Below, one piece after another: positions 35,265 through 46,442 of a stretch of 64,000 nt of DNA. The DNA lies in contig JAGTWJ010000010.1 of the NCBI GenBank assembly GCA_020064725.1, positions 1,488,001-1,552,000 on the forward strand, read 5' to 3'. The translations under genes were made by a program, and so were the position numbers. Each line of letters opens with the position of its first letter. The stretch's first letter is position 1. The notes under the pieces are model-generated. The model was not told the origin of the DNA, did no database searches, and saw only the letters and a list, made by a program, of their open reading frames with translations. Source of the DNA: Drechslerella dactyloides. Its lineage: Eukaryota > Ascomycota > Orbiliomycetes > Orbiliales > Orbiliaceae.

Positions 35265-38255
35265 ATGGCAGGTGACATTGACCGTACGTTCTGTTCCGTC
35301 CCCGCTGCTTCCCTTCCCCTCACGAGACACGTGGCTGCTGCGCCGTCGATGCTCTCGGCTTCATCGCGGCGGTGTCGCGATGCGACCAGTCGGCTGCACG
35401 TCGGCGGAAATCCCCAGCTCGAATCGTGACGTTGTTGCTAATGCTTTCATCGTTACCTTAGACGAGTCGCCGCCGCCGCCGCTAGACGACGTTTCCCTAG
35501 CTTTGAAGATCGCTGCCCTCGCCACGGACATCGAGGATGTCCTGCGGAAGCGCAAGGCGTCGCCGGCGTCCGATATCGCCGATGAGTCGCGATCGAAGCG
35601 GCAGCGGGGCGAGCTCGCCAACGGCGAGGCGACGCTCCCCCCGCGTGCCTCTTCGTTCGACACATACCTGCCCGCCCTCCCCGTCCGATCCACGTCCCTG
35701 CCGCCCAACATGGCGCCGATGGAGCTGCCGCCGCCGTACGTCGAGCGGCCCATCATCAACCCGGGCCAGACGACGCCGTTCCCTCTCCTCCTAGGTCTCC
35801 AGCCCACCCACCATTCCCCCACCTCGCACGAGCACGTGTACGTTGCGCCGCCGCGGGAGAATCTGCAATTCACGGCGACGGATCTCCCGCGCGACGACGA
35901 CAGCATGATGCGCTGGCTCGCGCATCGGGTGCGGGACTCGGCGACCACGCACAACATCGCAATGTCGATGGAGTCCGAGCATTCGCCGGACCACGGCGGC
36001 GGCGAGTCCGACCCCGAGTCACGGGCGGAGCGGGAGCGGGTCCGCGCTGAGAACCGCGAGCGCAAGAAGAAGTGGCGGGAGGAGAACAGCGATCGCAGTA
36101 CGTATACCCCTCCCATCGTCTGTTCGTTTCTGACCGTATGAATATCTGATTGTCGAATGTGATGCTGATATGCGAGTGGTTATGTATAGACAAGGACAAC
36201 GACCTCCGCGGTCGTGTCTCCCGGCGCGCCAACAAGATCTTCGGCCCCGGGAACAGCGAGGAGAAGCGCCAGTGGATCGCGAGCGAGTTCGACAAGCGCA
36301 AGTCGAAGCGCGAGTTCAAGACGCAGCTCAAGAAGAACGAGACGCCGGGCAGCCTGTGCTGGAACGCCAACGACGACTTCTCGGACCACCCGTCTCAAGT
36401 CATGGCGGGTGTCCTCACCAACCAGGAGGGCGCCGCCGAGAACTTCAGGAACTGGCTTGAGACCGGAGACGTGGACATCGAGACGTGGATGGCGGCCTGC
36501 CAGAAGATCTGGGGCGATCCGGAGCTGCGAGAGTACCTGGAGACTCTGGCGCCGGAGAACGACGGCGAAACGAGCGCGAACGGGCAAGGAGGCAAGGCGG
36601 ACGGAAAGGGAGCGGACGACGGGTTGACGTCCAAGTTCGACGCTGCGTTTGACGCCATAATCGGCCGTCCAGCGTCCAAGCCGACGGTTGTCCCCACCCC
36701 GATCCAACAACAAGCGGCCGAAACCCCGGAGATCGACATGACGGCTGCCGAGACCACCCCGCCAAACGAGTCGGGCAGCGCGGAGAACGCTGAGAACGAA
36801 GCTGCGGTCTCTGATGAAGCGGATGCAGCTACCGCGGAGGCTGGCGGGAGCGCGGAGGCCTTCGACCAGCTGACCGAAGAGGACCTGAAGCGACTGATAG
36901 ATTCGGGCGAGATGTCGATGGAGGACATCGCGGCTCTCGAAGCTGCCCTCGGAGACGAGACGTACGGCCAGGGGACAGATTTGCCGGAACCCCAAGCGGA
37001 GACGGGGGCGTCGTCTGCCGAACAGACGGATATCGCGCTACCGGACTTGCATTCCGACCACACCGACATATCCGATCTGCACCTCCAGCTGGAGATGATG
37101 TCTCCCAGCACACGCGACACGTTCCTCTCTACAATCATCGGACACCCGGCCATCGACGAGATGAAGCTGGACGAGACCGCAGCCGTCGAGTCCACCGAGC
37201 AGGCCGACTCCACAGAAGAGACGGCCGCCGCAGACGCCGCAGGCGAAGACGGGAGCGTCCTCGACCTCCTTGCCAGCGCCGGCATCAACCTCGACGACCT
37301 CGACGAAGAGCAATTGCAGAAATTCATCAACGCTGTCAGCGGCGACGGCGACATGGACGAGGTCATCACGGGCATCCAAGCCCAGCAAGAGGCAGCAGCC
37401 CAGGCCGCCGCCGCCGCCGATTCCGACAAGGCCACGGCAACGACCACACAGCAGACCTCGCAGGCGACCATGACGGACGACAACATGGACCTCAACGACG
37501 AGGACGACGGGAATTACGGCGAGGATTTCGACGACAGCGACGAGATCGATCTCACGCCGGACATCATGCGCATCATCCTCGAGCGATCGGACTACTCGTC
37601 CCTCCTCGGCGGCCAGTCGCTCGACAGTCTCACGTCCGACAACAGCGCAGGAGGCGACGCACACACGATCCAGCCGACGCCCAGCGCACCCATGCCGCCG
37701 CCGCCGCCACCGTCTCGCACGCCGGCTCGTACAACATACCCGATGATCCAGCAGCAGCGTCAACAACAGTTGCAACAACAACATGGACAGCAATACAACT
37801 ACATCACGGGCCGCTACGGCAATCACTACACATACTCGTACCAGCGGCCGACGGACGTCCCGATCCTCCCGCCGGGGTACAGCGCGCACCAGCGGCCGCC
37901 TGTAATGCCACAGCAGCAGCAGGCGCCACGCTACCCGGATCTCACATATCTGCTCAAGCCGCTCGCGTATAAACCCGCGAAGGTAGCACCGCACACCCCT
38001 GTTGTCACCGCTACCACACCTACCACACCAGCGGGTGAGAACGACAGCGCGCTTGTGAATGGTGTCGTTGGAGCCGGACAGAGTGCCCGTGCAGCGATTA
38101 GGAACGCGCTGTCCGAGCTGCGTCAATTCGAGCTGCCGATTCCAAGTTTTATGAATCGTACACCGAGCGTCGTTGATATCGAGAGGAAGCGAGAGGAGGA
38201 GAGGAATGTGCGTGCGATGGGGTTCCCGCCGATGGCTGGTGGGTTGAAGTTGTAG
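35265..38255 (+). CDS. DUF3020-domain nuclear protein
   Basis: Protein of 906 residues from exons 35265-35283, 35462-36097 and 36190-38255. The first exon is only 19 bases (MAGDID plus one base). Residues about 195-235 carry the fungal DUF3020 motif: RAERERVRAENRERKKKWR, then NSDR-NKDNDLRGRVSRRANK-FG, with the second intron falling inside it. The rest is low-complexity: Ala/Glu/Asp-rich acidic stretches at about 330-660, a Pro run, and a Gln-rich patch near residues 735-755. That composition suggests a transcriptional regulator. No DNA-binding fold beyond the basic DUF3020 helix is visible, and the molecular function is unknown. Confidence 0.85.
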
Positions 38256-39408
38256 ACTATGAATGGCTTTGAAGCATTTGAGCGAGGGAGGGAGCAGGCG
38301 TATGGGGTTGTTATGCACGCATGCATGCATGTTATGATGAGATGAGATGAGACGGCTTTTTCTTTTTTTTTCGGGAGTTTGAAGGTTATGGATGGATGGT
38401 GTTATGAGTGGATGAGATACATACATACATGGACGGACGGACGGTGTTATGGCGTCGGTGTTCTTCCTTTCTTTCTTTCTTTGATTGTCTTACCTTGTCT
38501 TTCTTTTCATTGATCGATATCCCTTTACATCTCGGTTGCATTCTATTATCGGTTGTGTGCGCGGCACGCATTCTCTTTGCTTTGTGTTAGCAGAGGGGTT
38601 TTTCTTTGCATGTGTGCATTATATTATATTAGCCGTGGGGTCGGTAGCAGGCGTGGATGCATTATGGAGTGGAGGTGCTTTTTATGGCGCATGGTGGTCC
38701 GCACTTTTCTATCCTTCGGACGTGAATCGAGAGAATTTTATCGAATGGTTCAAGCGGCGTGGCTTCTACGTATACTAGTACTAGTAATGTGATATCTGTG
38801 TATCCTTGTAGACCAGATGGAGATGGTATGGTTTGTAAAATTTTTATATGTTGAATTGATTTCTCCCAGTGAATTTTATAATTTAGGTGATCGACCGATT
38901 AATTGACTTGTGATTAAGATGATATACGGATACGACAGTGTAAATTGAAATAAGTTTGGATATATACAGACAACTGCGATGTCTTGAGTACTAGGGGTTC
39001 GACATCAGATTTGCAGACTCTTGATCGATCACGCACATAAGCACTTGCCCAATGTATAGGTATGTGCTGGATGTGTGACGTACGTCGGCACAACGATATA
39101 GCAGGAAATGCAAGGTGCCATAGTGCACTAGTGAGTCTACATACCACTCATTCTCTATATAAACTGTGTATGCAACGTGTGAAAACCAGCCCCGCCGTCT
39201 AGCGTCTGACTTCCGGCGGTGTCTGGCTTCGAAACGACTCGGCTTGGGGGGTGGTGTCCCAACTCGGACCTTCTCCAGTGTTCCAACACATTCTCGCGTT
39301 GGGTGTTGTAGCGCAGATCGCATTGATCGTAGAGTGGCAGACAGGTAGAAAATAAAATAAAATAGGAAATAAGAAATACCGCTTGATTCAGCGGTCTCGG
39401 GGCGGCAG
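38256..39408. other. Intergenic region with short tandem repeats
   Basis: 3' flank of the DUF3020 gene. It contains GATGA/GATGAGA repeats at about 38335-38352, CATA and GGAC tetranucleotide repeats at 38418-38444, and a CTTT repeat at 38466-38481. No coding frame is supported. Confidence 0.5.
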
Positions 39409-39416
39409 TATATAAA
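39409..39416 (+). promoter_or_regulatory. TATA box of paralogue A
   Basis: TATATAAA followed by G, about 110 bp upstream of the ATG at 39528. The same element precedes paralogue B at 41656, and both are followed by a C/T-rich leader with ttcatcatc. Confidence 0.6.
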
Positions 39417-39527
39417 GGCCCCACTGCCCACTTTTTTCATCCTTCACCTTCATCCCCTTTCATCATCCTGCATCTTTCCTTCAAATCATCAGAGCAGAAA
39501 CTCAATAATGGATTCGCTTCGTCCACC

Positions 39528-39787
39528 ATGTCAGGACAACCGCCATCCGCTGGTAAGTAATGCAATGCTCCGTTATGCTGTTAAGTCCCTATAAGCTGTA
39601 TTGAGTTATGATTGTTTAACCATCGGTGGTCGATGATCTAGTGCTCGCCGACGACGCCCCATTGGACCCCGCTGCGCTGTCGTTCCCGACAGTCGTGGGG
39701 ATGACCCACACTTCCCGCGCGCCGCTGCCAATGACGGAGGCTCCGCGAGGGGATATATTCACACTTCCAAATACACACACTATATAA
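39528..39787 (+). CDS. Paralogue A: short protein with the shared MS..PP/FPTV module
   Basis: Two exons, 39528-39552 and 39642-39787, joined by an 89-bp intron, encode 56 residues: MSGQPPSA, then VLADDAPLDPAALSFPTVVG, then the PLPMTEAPRGD segment and a TAA stop. The upstream ATG at 39508 runs into a stop after splicing, so 39528 is preferred. The intron matches that of paralogue C closely: identical for its first 21 bases and its last 13, and both introns are 89 nt long. The second exon aligns with exon 2 of paralogues B and C. The product may be a truncated member, because related zinc-finger-like sequence lies just downstream at 39809-40351. Function unknown. Confidence 0.5.
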
Positions 39788-39808
39788 AGTACTACTAAGA
39801 TCCCATGA

Positions 39809-40351
39809 CTCGATGACGCATTACCATTTCTGACAATTCTGGACCAGACACACCTCTCAAGACCGTTTCTAGTCCCTGCCCACCCACAAGGAGATACACT
39901 GCACGGACTGGTCGCCTCTTTGGATATCCTTCAGCAGGTCCACCCTACCACCGTCCCTCTCACAATAGTCCACCTCATGACAGCTCCTCCGGCCATCACC
40001 TTATCTGCTGCCGGCGCTACCCGGATCCGATGTCGGATCAATACTTGCGGTCGAACATTCCTCAATAAACAAAGCGAGCGGAATCATAACTCACAATGCC
40101 ACCGCCACACTGGAGGAAAATCGGGAACGCCGTGCTTTGCCGGCCAGTGCACCGGCAAAAAATATAAACGTATTAAAATGCACCAACATCGGGTGCATAG
40201 CGGTGGAGTAGCAGTGGCGGCAATTGTAATAGGAGGAGTAGCTACAGCAGTAACTGCAGCAAATGTAGCCGAAGGAGGAGGACTGCGGAGGAGCACGAGA
40301 CGAGGAAGCGGAGAAATAAGACGGGGGTGGCATGGAACAGAAAGAAGATAA
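39809..40351 (+). CDS. C2H2-like zinc-finger frame downstream of paralogue A
   Basis: Open frame continuing to 40351, with an in-frame ATG at 39977 that gives 124 residues. It could be a further exon of paralogue A or a separate copy. The segment MTAPPAITLSAAGATRIRC resembles the MTE..-to-finger junction of paralogue B. Two C2H2-like units follow: C-x4-C in CRINTCGRTF with downstream H-x-H residues, and CFAGQCTGK with HQHRVH. The C-terminus is Val/Ala-rich, then basic. I found no clean splice donor joining it to exon 2 of paralogue A, so the structure is unresolved. Probably nucleic-acid binding if expressed. Confidence 0.4.
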   Translation, partial: LDDALPFLTILDQTHLSRPFLVPAHPQGDTLHGLVASLDILQQVHPTTVPLTIVHLMTAPPAITLSAAGATRIRCRINTCGRTFLNKQSERNHNSQCHRHTGGKSGTPCFAGQCTGKKYKRIKMHQHRVHSGGVAVAAIVIGGVATAVTAANVAEGGGLRRSTRRGSGEIRRGWHGTERR

Positions 40352-41655
40352 GAAGAATGTTTTGTGTATGTAGATATAGAATAAACTGTCGGATACCTAT
40401 ATATAAAGAAACTATGCACGTGAAGAAGGTCGAGATCCGTGCCGGTGTCGCATGGGAGCGTGGGAAGTGGAAGTGACTATTTCGTTTTCGTTGTTTCCTT
40501 TATATGCGTAAGCCTTGGGCGTTACGTGTTTTACAATCGATGCATAGCCACGGCGTCAATTTCCATCTATTTTCTTGGGTGCGTTTCATTTTTACTACAT
40601 GTCGTTCGAGATCGTGTGGTCACTCTCAATCTTACGAGGGGATCTTTGTAGCGCGAATTTCAAATTGCATTGTTTTCATTGCTTGTTTCGTGCAGGGCTT
40701 ACTTCTTTCTTCTTCATCGTTATCTCATTTTCCTCGCCTGTACGATAAATCGAAATACAACCTCGGCAAATACATCGATCCGAACCTGTAGCCGCTCAAT
40801 ACTGAGGTGGTTAATACCTGATTTGCGAAATCTGGTGTTAATATGCGAATAGCTGGTGTTGATACAGATTGATTGGAGATACAAAGAATTCTATATATAT
40901 ATCTGGTGGGACCTGTGTATACAAAATCTGCTGGAGTTATCAGTAATTAATTTAGTATATCATACAGTTTCTACTGCTAGAGATGCGACGTTAGTCAATG
41001 CCGGCCAGCTATTGTATGTACACCAAGGAGGAGCGCCGCTGGCAGCCTGACAAGTTATATAGACCCAGCTACGAAAGACAAGAAATATAAGACAGAGAAT
41101 AAGCAGAAGAAGGAGGTTCGTTATCTCGCAAGCCAGACGCCTTCGGAGGTTCGTTGTTTTGGATTTCTAACTTTTCCTTATTTCTGGCACGAATATGCAC
41201 TCTCCTTCTCTCTTGTGTCTTCGGCCGGAGCAAGCTGATTGGTAATGTAGCGTCCATACGACCTTATCGGATGTGCGTATATGCATCGATCATAGCGCCA
41301 AGCGTTCAATTGACCAAGAGATACTAGTCTCCCTTTCCCCACAAGAATAACCATTCGTAATGTGTGTCCATCGTAATCACCGCGGTCAGCAGAGGTTCTT
41401 CTTCGCGTTTATTAGTCGTATGGTTGGTGGATGGCGTGGAGTTATATTATGGCCTGAGGGCATGTGTACGGCGCATGGTGTTTGTAATTTGTAATTTTTG
41501 TCCAGCTAGCTGATGATTACCAAAAATTCAGACGGGTTGTGCGAATGAATATATCAGAACTTTTTGGTGTTGCTGTCCGCATATCAGCAACGAGCATCAG
41601 TCACTAAAAATCTAAAAATGCCAGCGAATTGATTTGAAGCGGTCACACAGAAAAC
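40352..41655. other. AT-rich intergenic region within the paralogue cluster
   Basis: No supported gene. It contains a 21-bp segment at 41124-41144 nearly identical to 13295-13315, flanked by direct repeats ggaggttcgtt at 41112-41122 and 41145-41155. Confidence 0.45.
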
Positions 41656-41663
41656 TATATAAA
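41656..41663 (+). promoter_or_regulatory. TATA box of paralogue B
   Basis: TATATAAA followed by G, about 90 bp upstream of the first ATG (41751). It parallels the TATA box of paralogue A. Confidence 0.55.
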
Positions 41664-41750
41664 GCAGCAAGATCCCCCAATTGGCCCATCTCAGCTCCAT
41701 CCTCCTTCATCATCACCACCAACACCAGGTCTGGTGCCATACCCAGACCA

Positions 41751-42258
41751 TGGATCCCCCATCTCCAATCCACATGGAACGTTATGATCGAGCTTTAATG
41801 CTGGTAAGTCATACGATTCTCTGTCACTCCATATAAGCTTGATTGTGTTATCGCTGTCTAACTCTCTGTGTCGATGATCTAGGGCCCGACGACAAGGAGG
41901 CACACCTCCACCCAAAATTCCCATTCCCCACGATAATGGGTGTCACACGTTTGTCACGCTGCTGCCTATGACTGAGACCCTAGAAGAGGATACTCAAGCA
42001 GCGTTCGCCCCGGAAACTCCATCTGGTGTGCAGTGCCGCCATGGTTGCGGCAGGGTGTTCAAGACCAAGGCCGCCGAGTACACCCACCACGTACGTGGTC
42101 ACAAACAACGCCGGGACCCAAAGACCCAGTGCCCGCGCTGCGGCCGGCTAATCCGGGACATGGACCTGCACAACCAGCGGGTCCATGAACCAGCAGACGC
42201 GGCAGCGGTGGTGGCAGCAGAAGCAGCAAAAGCAGTAGACGCGATGCTATCAGGGTAG
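41751..42258 (+). pseudogene. Paralogue B: broken 5' module with C2H2 fingers
   Basis: The 5' part copies the paralogue A design: TATA box, short first exon from an ATG at 41751, a 79-bp intron (41804-41882) ending in the shared gtcgatgatctag, and a second exon whose PDDKEAHLHPKFPFPTIMG aligns with paralogue A. None of the local ATGs connects in frame through this intron, and a one-base shift occurs before the PMTE segment. The downstream frame from ATG 41968 is intact (96 residues): CRHGCGRVF..H-x3-H and CPRCGRLIRDMDLHNQRVH, two C2H2 fingers, then an Ala-rich tail. It is either a decaying gene or one that now starts at 41968. Confidence 0.5.
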
Positions 42259-42299
42259 GAAGAGGAGGAGTACCAGACAAGGACGAGGAGAAAGAAAGA

Positions 42300-42512
42300 T
42301 TGGGACCCCCTTGCCTGCCTGACGCAGCCGGAATACCATGCTGCCACAGCGGCAGCTGCCGCAGGATATCCCCAACGGACGCAGGCGAATACTCCCATCA
42401 TGTCAACTACCACGGCGACCCCCTAGATCCAAAAACCCCATGCACGCTCTACCGCGGTCGCCTGATCCGCGACATGCGTACCCACAAGGAGAGGATCGGG
42501 CGGTGGGGGGTG
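42300..42512 (+). pseudogene. Degenerate duplicate of the paralogue B finger region
   Basis: Immediately after paralogue B, this frame repeats its finger block with damage. GIPCCHSGSC parallels GVQCRHGCG, EYSHHVNYHGDPLDPKTPC parallels EYTHHVRGHKQRRDPKTQC, and GRLIRDMRTHKERI parallels GRLIRDMDLHNQRV. A Cys of the second finger is lost (TLYRGRLI instead of PRCGRLI). It has no promoter or start of its own and is best read as a tandem partial duplication. Confidence 0.55.
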
Positions 42513-42992
42513 GGGTTGGTTCTCACATATTGGATACAGACTTTACACAGAAATTCCATGGTATGTATACCTGATATGGCATCTTATTGCCACTAGTATA
42601 TCACTGTACTGACGTCTACTTGCGTCCAGGAATCCGGTGCACTGGGAAAAGTGCTCATGTGCACGCTTGATAGTACAAAGTCGAAGATATCGCAGTTGTC
42701 TGCATGTATTTTAACAATTTCATGTCTGTATATCATCTTGTAAATTAATCAATCAAGCAATCACCCAAAGTTCACGGACGGGAATCGAGTACACGTAAAT
42801 GCAAACCAACCCGTCTACGTCTAGCCAGTCTACAAGAGTCGGTGTATTCACGTTGCTACGCGGAAGCTATGATGTTGAAACCTATTGAAGCGGTCGCAAT
42901 GGTCGGAAGACGTTGACGAGGTAAAACATGTTGGGTCCATAATGATATTTGGTTGACGAGAAGTACAGTAGCGCAGGATATGAAAAAAGGGA
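42513..42992. other. Intergenic region inside the paralogue cluster
   Basis: No supported gene. It separates the degenerate finger copy (+) from the 3' end of paralogue C (-). Confidence 0.5.
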
Positions 42993-43138
42993 CCTCTTCT
43001 TCCTCTTCGTCTTCTTCCTCTTCTTCTTTCTCCTCCTCCTTCTCCTCTTCTTTTTCCTCTTCTTCTTTTTCCTCCTCATTCTCTTCTTCTTCTTCCTCGT
43101 CATCCTCTCCCTAGTCCTCCTCATCCTCCTCGCCTTCT
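42993..43138. repeat. Long homopyrimidine/homopurine tract
   Basis: CTT/CTC-rich sequence with 68 uninterrupted pyrimidines at 43010-43077 and only a few purines elsewhere. It spans the acidic C-terminal codons and the 3' flank of paralogue C; on that strand the transcript would be GA-rich. Confidence 0.85.
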
Positions 43139-43222
43139 CCGTCCTCGCCCCCTCCTGCCAACAGCAGGTCTGCCGGCGCTACCGTCGTCGGGGCTGCCGT
43201 TGCTGCCGTTGCTGTTGTTGCC

Positions 43223-43256
<34 letters not shown>

Positions 43257-43595
43257 CTGCCGCTGCCGTTGCAGTTGCCGCTGCCGCTGCTGCTGATGAT
43301 GATGATGCTGCTGCTGCTGCTGCTGGGCTGACCGGGGTGAGCGTATCTGCACCGGCGGCTGGCGGCGCCAGCGTGTCCCCCGTAGGGGGCCCAGCCAACG
43401 GCAGCGGCGTCATGGAGGGATGCATCCCTGGCACCGTCACAAATGGCACTATGGGGTCCGGGGGGGGTTCAGCCTGGGGGTCGAACGCTAGATCATCGAC
43501 CTCCAATGTTTAGAAAACGATAATACAATAACGTTTATGGGGATTCAACAACGTGACGGAGCATTGCATTACTTACTGGTGGGTGGCGGAGACAT
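43111..43595 (-). CDS. Paralogue C: shared N-terminal module with Ala/Thr-rich acidic tail
   Basis: Minus-strand exons 43595-43577 and 43487-43111, joined by an 89-bp intron, encode 131 residues. The N-terminus MSPPPT, then FDPQAEPPPDPIVPFVTVPG and MTPLPLAGPPTGD, aligns with paralogue A (MSGQPPSA, DDAPLDPAALSFPTVVG, PLPMTEAPRGD). The intron is the same length as in A and shares its first 21 and last 13 bases. Instead of zinc fingers the tail is a run of Ala/Ser/Thr encoded by trinucleotide repeats, ending in a short Glu/Asp stretch. It is inverted relative to A and B. Function unknown; likely intrinsically disordered. Confidence 0.55.
43192..43326. repeat. Trinucleotide repeat array (GTT/GCC/GCT, GAT)
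   Basis: Imperfect GCC-GTT, GCT and GAT triplets that, read on the minus strand, encode the Ala/Thr/Ser tail of paralogue C. Triplet slippage is the likely origin of that tail. Confidence 0.8.
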
Positions 43596-44551
43596 GGTGG
43601 GCTCGTGGGGCAGCAGAGGTGGGAGGAAGCAAATGGATGGAGCTGGTGCGGCGGGCGCTGCAGGGAGGTGGCGCCGGCGAGTGGAAGAAGAGGACGACGG
43701 CGACGACGTGCGAGAGCGGAGAGGCTGTTTGGAGGTCGGATGGTGATGGTGATGCGAGGTCTGATCGAGAGAGGGAGAGAGACAACATCGGATCTCTGTG
43801 AAGCTATGGGGACCTCTTTTTGCAGTGAAATCTGCGGCGGCGGGACTCTATGGCTGGCTGCGTGTCACGTATTTCCATCTTGATCGAGCGTGCAATTATC
43901 ACCAAGAACTCCGTCTACGTTCAGGCCACAGTGTCTGTACATTGCTTACCCCAGGTTTACATCTACCGCCAGGAAGCTCTCTGACTACATATTTACACGT
44001 AGGGCTGTATGGCGCTGCTATCTCGTTCCCTTGTACATGTCACGATCTTGTCTATAGCTGGTTCGGGATGGCGCCTGGCGCCGAGTCTGGGACGCAACTC
44101 CGGTGTGACAAAAATGTGTTGAAAACGTTGCAATCTGGACGCGCGTGTGTGTGAATGTTTGTAAACTTCGATATGGACACCATGCGTCACCAGCAGAAGC
44201 CAGAGAGACAGGACAGAGGTGCGCCGACATCTAGAGTTTGAGTGGATTAGGGTATTAGCCACACAGCTGACTATGTGGTTTGATTTACGGCACCAAGCTA
44301 CAGCATATATCATGGCCTGGCCCCTTTCACATTCCATAGATCTAGCACCCAAAAATACTTGGTCCGAACTAACAATACCTACTTTACTCCTATACGCTCA
44401 CACGATTTATTTCTATATACCCGGTCTCTCTTTTTCTCTTTTCCTCTCTCTGTCGCTTTCTCTCTCTATTCATATATCCAAACAGTTTACCGGTGAAATC
44501 ACCAAGCACTTACCCGGATATATCTATCGAGCTCGTCCTTAGTCCTCGAAA
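43596..44551. other. Divergent intergenic region, paralogue C and F-box gene
   Basis: No supported gene. A CT-rich tract at about 44420-44475 precedes the F-box start and looks like a fungal core promoter. Confidence 0.5.
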
Positions 44552-46442
44552 ATGGATATCGATATTGATCCAAGACGCCCGCTCGACACCTTGCCGGCGG
44601 AAATCTTACTGCTGATCGCTGGTGAAGTAAGTGGACTCGAAATCACAGCCCGCGTTTGCCCATAGCGATCGATACGATGTGCCCTCGACCGCGTGAAAGG
44701 GCGGCGTCAATAGCTACAGGGATGCTAACATAGTGAGCCGCCGTCTAGCTTGGTTTTGAAGACCACATCTCGCTTTCGATAACATCTATTCGCCTCCATC
44801 AGTTTACGTTACAACATCTGTATCGTCATCCCGTATTTTGTAGCGGTCAGCGTGGGCTTGTCACTGCGAGAGACTACAATCCATCGAATCTCCGCTTTGC
44901 TCGAACCCTAGACTTATTTCCATGGCGGCCAGCCGACCACAGCGCAAAAATATGGGTGAGGTTCTTCGATTTCACTCCGTTCGAGCCGTGGATCTACGGT
45001 GCGAATATCCACAGGCTTGGGTAGGTAACCTTTCCTTGATACACAGCGGATGTCGATGTGCTAAATGCCAACTGAACCGAGTAGTATCCACGCTTCCGAC
45101 ATCGGCACGAGCGGCTTTGCTGTAGAGCTTCTCCGAGCCCACCCGAATATCACAGAACTCGCAATCAACTTTACCAAACAGTTCTTTATGTTCCCGGATT
45201 CCAAACCCGTCTTACGAGACGTGAAAAGGATTCAGAAACTCTCCTTCAGTATTGCCCGTATTGTCTCCGAAAAGGATGACAGGTTCCTGGACAATAAAAA
45301 TGGTGACATTGATGCTATTTGGGAGTTCGCAGCCTCAAACCATGCCACTCTGAAGTCTCTCTGCTTCGCTCATTACAGCTCTCCGAACATGGAAGTCGTA
45401 TGGCCCAATCCACACCCGCTAGCCGAAGACACGCTCATCCTGCCGCCGCATATATCGTGGTCAGCACGGCGCCTACAACTGGACGAATTAAAAATTCGAT
45501 CAGTCTACAATTTCTCAGAAATTTTTTGGGCTACCCGATTTTTCAACCCGAAGACGCTTCGAGCCTTCAGCCTCGCTTGGACTCCGAGGATAGAGGGCAT
45601 GCTTCTGGCTATGGCAAGAGAACTAATCAACTTAAAATCACTTCAACTGATCAATAGCATCCGAGGTTCCTCTGTCTCTCCACTTTTAGGCCAACTCCCG
45701 CCGCTAGATATATTTCATCTCGGAGTAACCGCCGTTGATAATGTCCGCTTATCGGGCTGGCCGGAATTCCAAAAGACAAGCATAAGGGTGCTGTGGATAG
45801 ATTCGTCGTCATCAACTAGCTCAAGTATTTTCGATTTCACTCAATGGCGGAACCTGGAGCAGCTCGCGGTGTCTACTACGCTGAAAAGTCTGGTAAGATT
45901 CTAGCCCCTCTAAATACTGCTGAAAGGTTCTCTAAATCCCCATCAGAACATTCTTAGCTGGTTAGATGCTAACAAGTTGCTTCGAGCAGCGTTATTTAAA
46001 GCCTTCGCCACAGCTGAAAATCCTGCGGAGCTTCAAGCGTCCTCACGCCCCAATCTCGGAGTTACAGGACCGCCCGCGAGAATACTATTCCAAGATTCTC
46101 GAGACTCTCGGAAACCGTCAAGTTCGGACCCAAGCGGCTATTGCCATGACTAGCCAGGTAAACTTAGGCTGCTCACCTCAGCTTGAGGTCTTAGCAGTCA
46201 GCTTTCTACGGGACGGCGGAAATCATATTGGTCGTGACAACCCGGATGTTTACAAAGTGACATATACATTGGGAAAAGAGGAGGGAAAATTCGACGCTTC
46301 GGCCAAGGAAATTTCGACGAGAAAGTTTCTGGAGCTATATCCGAACAGCTGTATATTCGGGGAGGCGCGAGGACCTTGGGCTTGGGTTGGAAGGCCGTTC
46401 CCAGAAGACCGAAACATGGGATACTTTGACGCCTTTGTTTAG
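44552..46442 (+). CDS. F-box protein with LRR-like tail
   Basis: Predicted SCF adaptor of 535 residues. Exons 44552-44626, 44749-45020, 45085-45892 and 45990-46442 join in frame. The first exon encodes MDIDIDPRRPLDTLPAEILL, a clear F-box LP-x-E-I-L-L core; exon 2 continues with the helical LSITSIRLHQFTLQHLYRHP. The rest has irregular Leu-rich repeats, for example HPNITELAINF, INLKSLQLINSI, RNLEQLAVSTT and SPQLEVLAVSF. For exon 4, 45990 is preferred over 45966 because a GCTAAC branch site lies just before it; both stay in frame. It sits just upstream of the ubiquitin-tailed NLR, on the same strand. Confidence 0.75.

Noticed and set aside
36395..38426. Minus-strand frames of 366 and 462 codons
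   Set aside because: Lie antisense to the DUF3020 coding exon; composition is the complement of its Ala/Glu-rich repeats, with no domains.
42882..43124. Lys/Arg-only minus-strand frame
   Set aside because: Product of the homopurine tract, out of frame with paralogue C.
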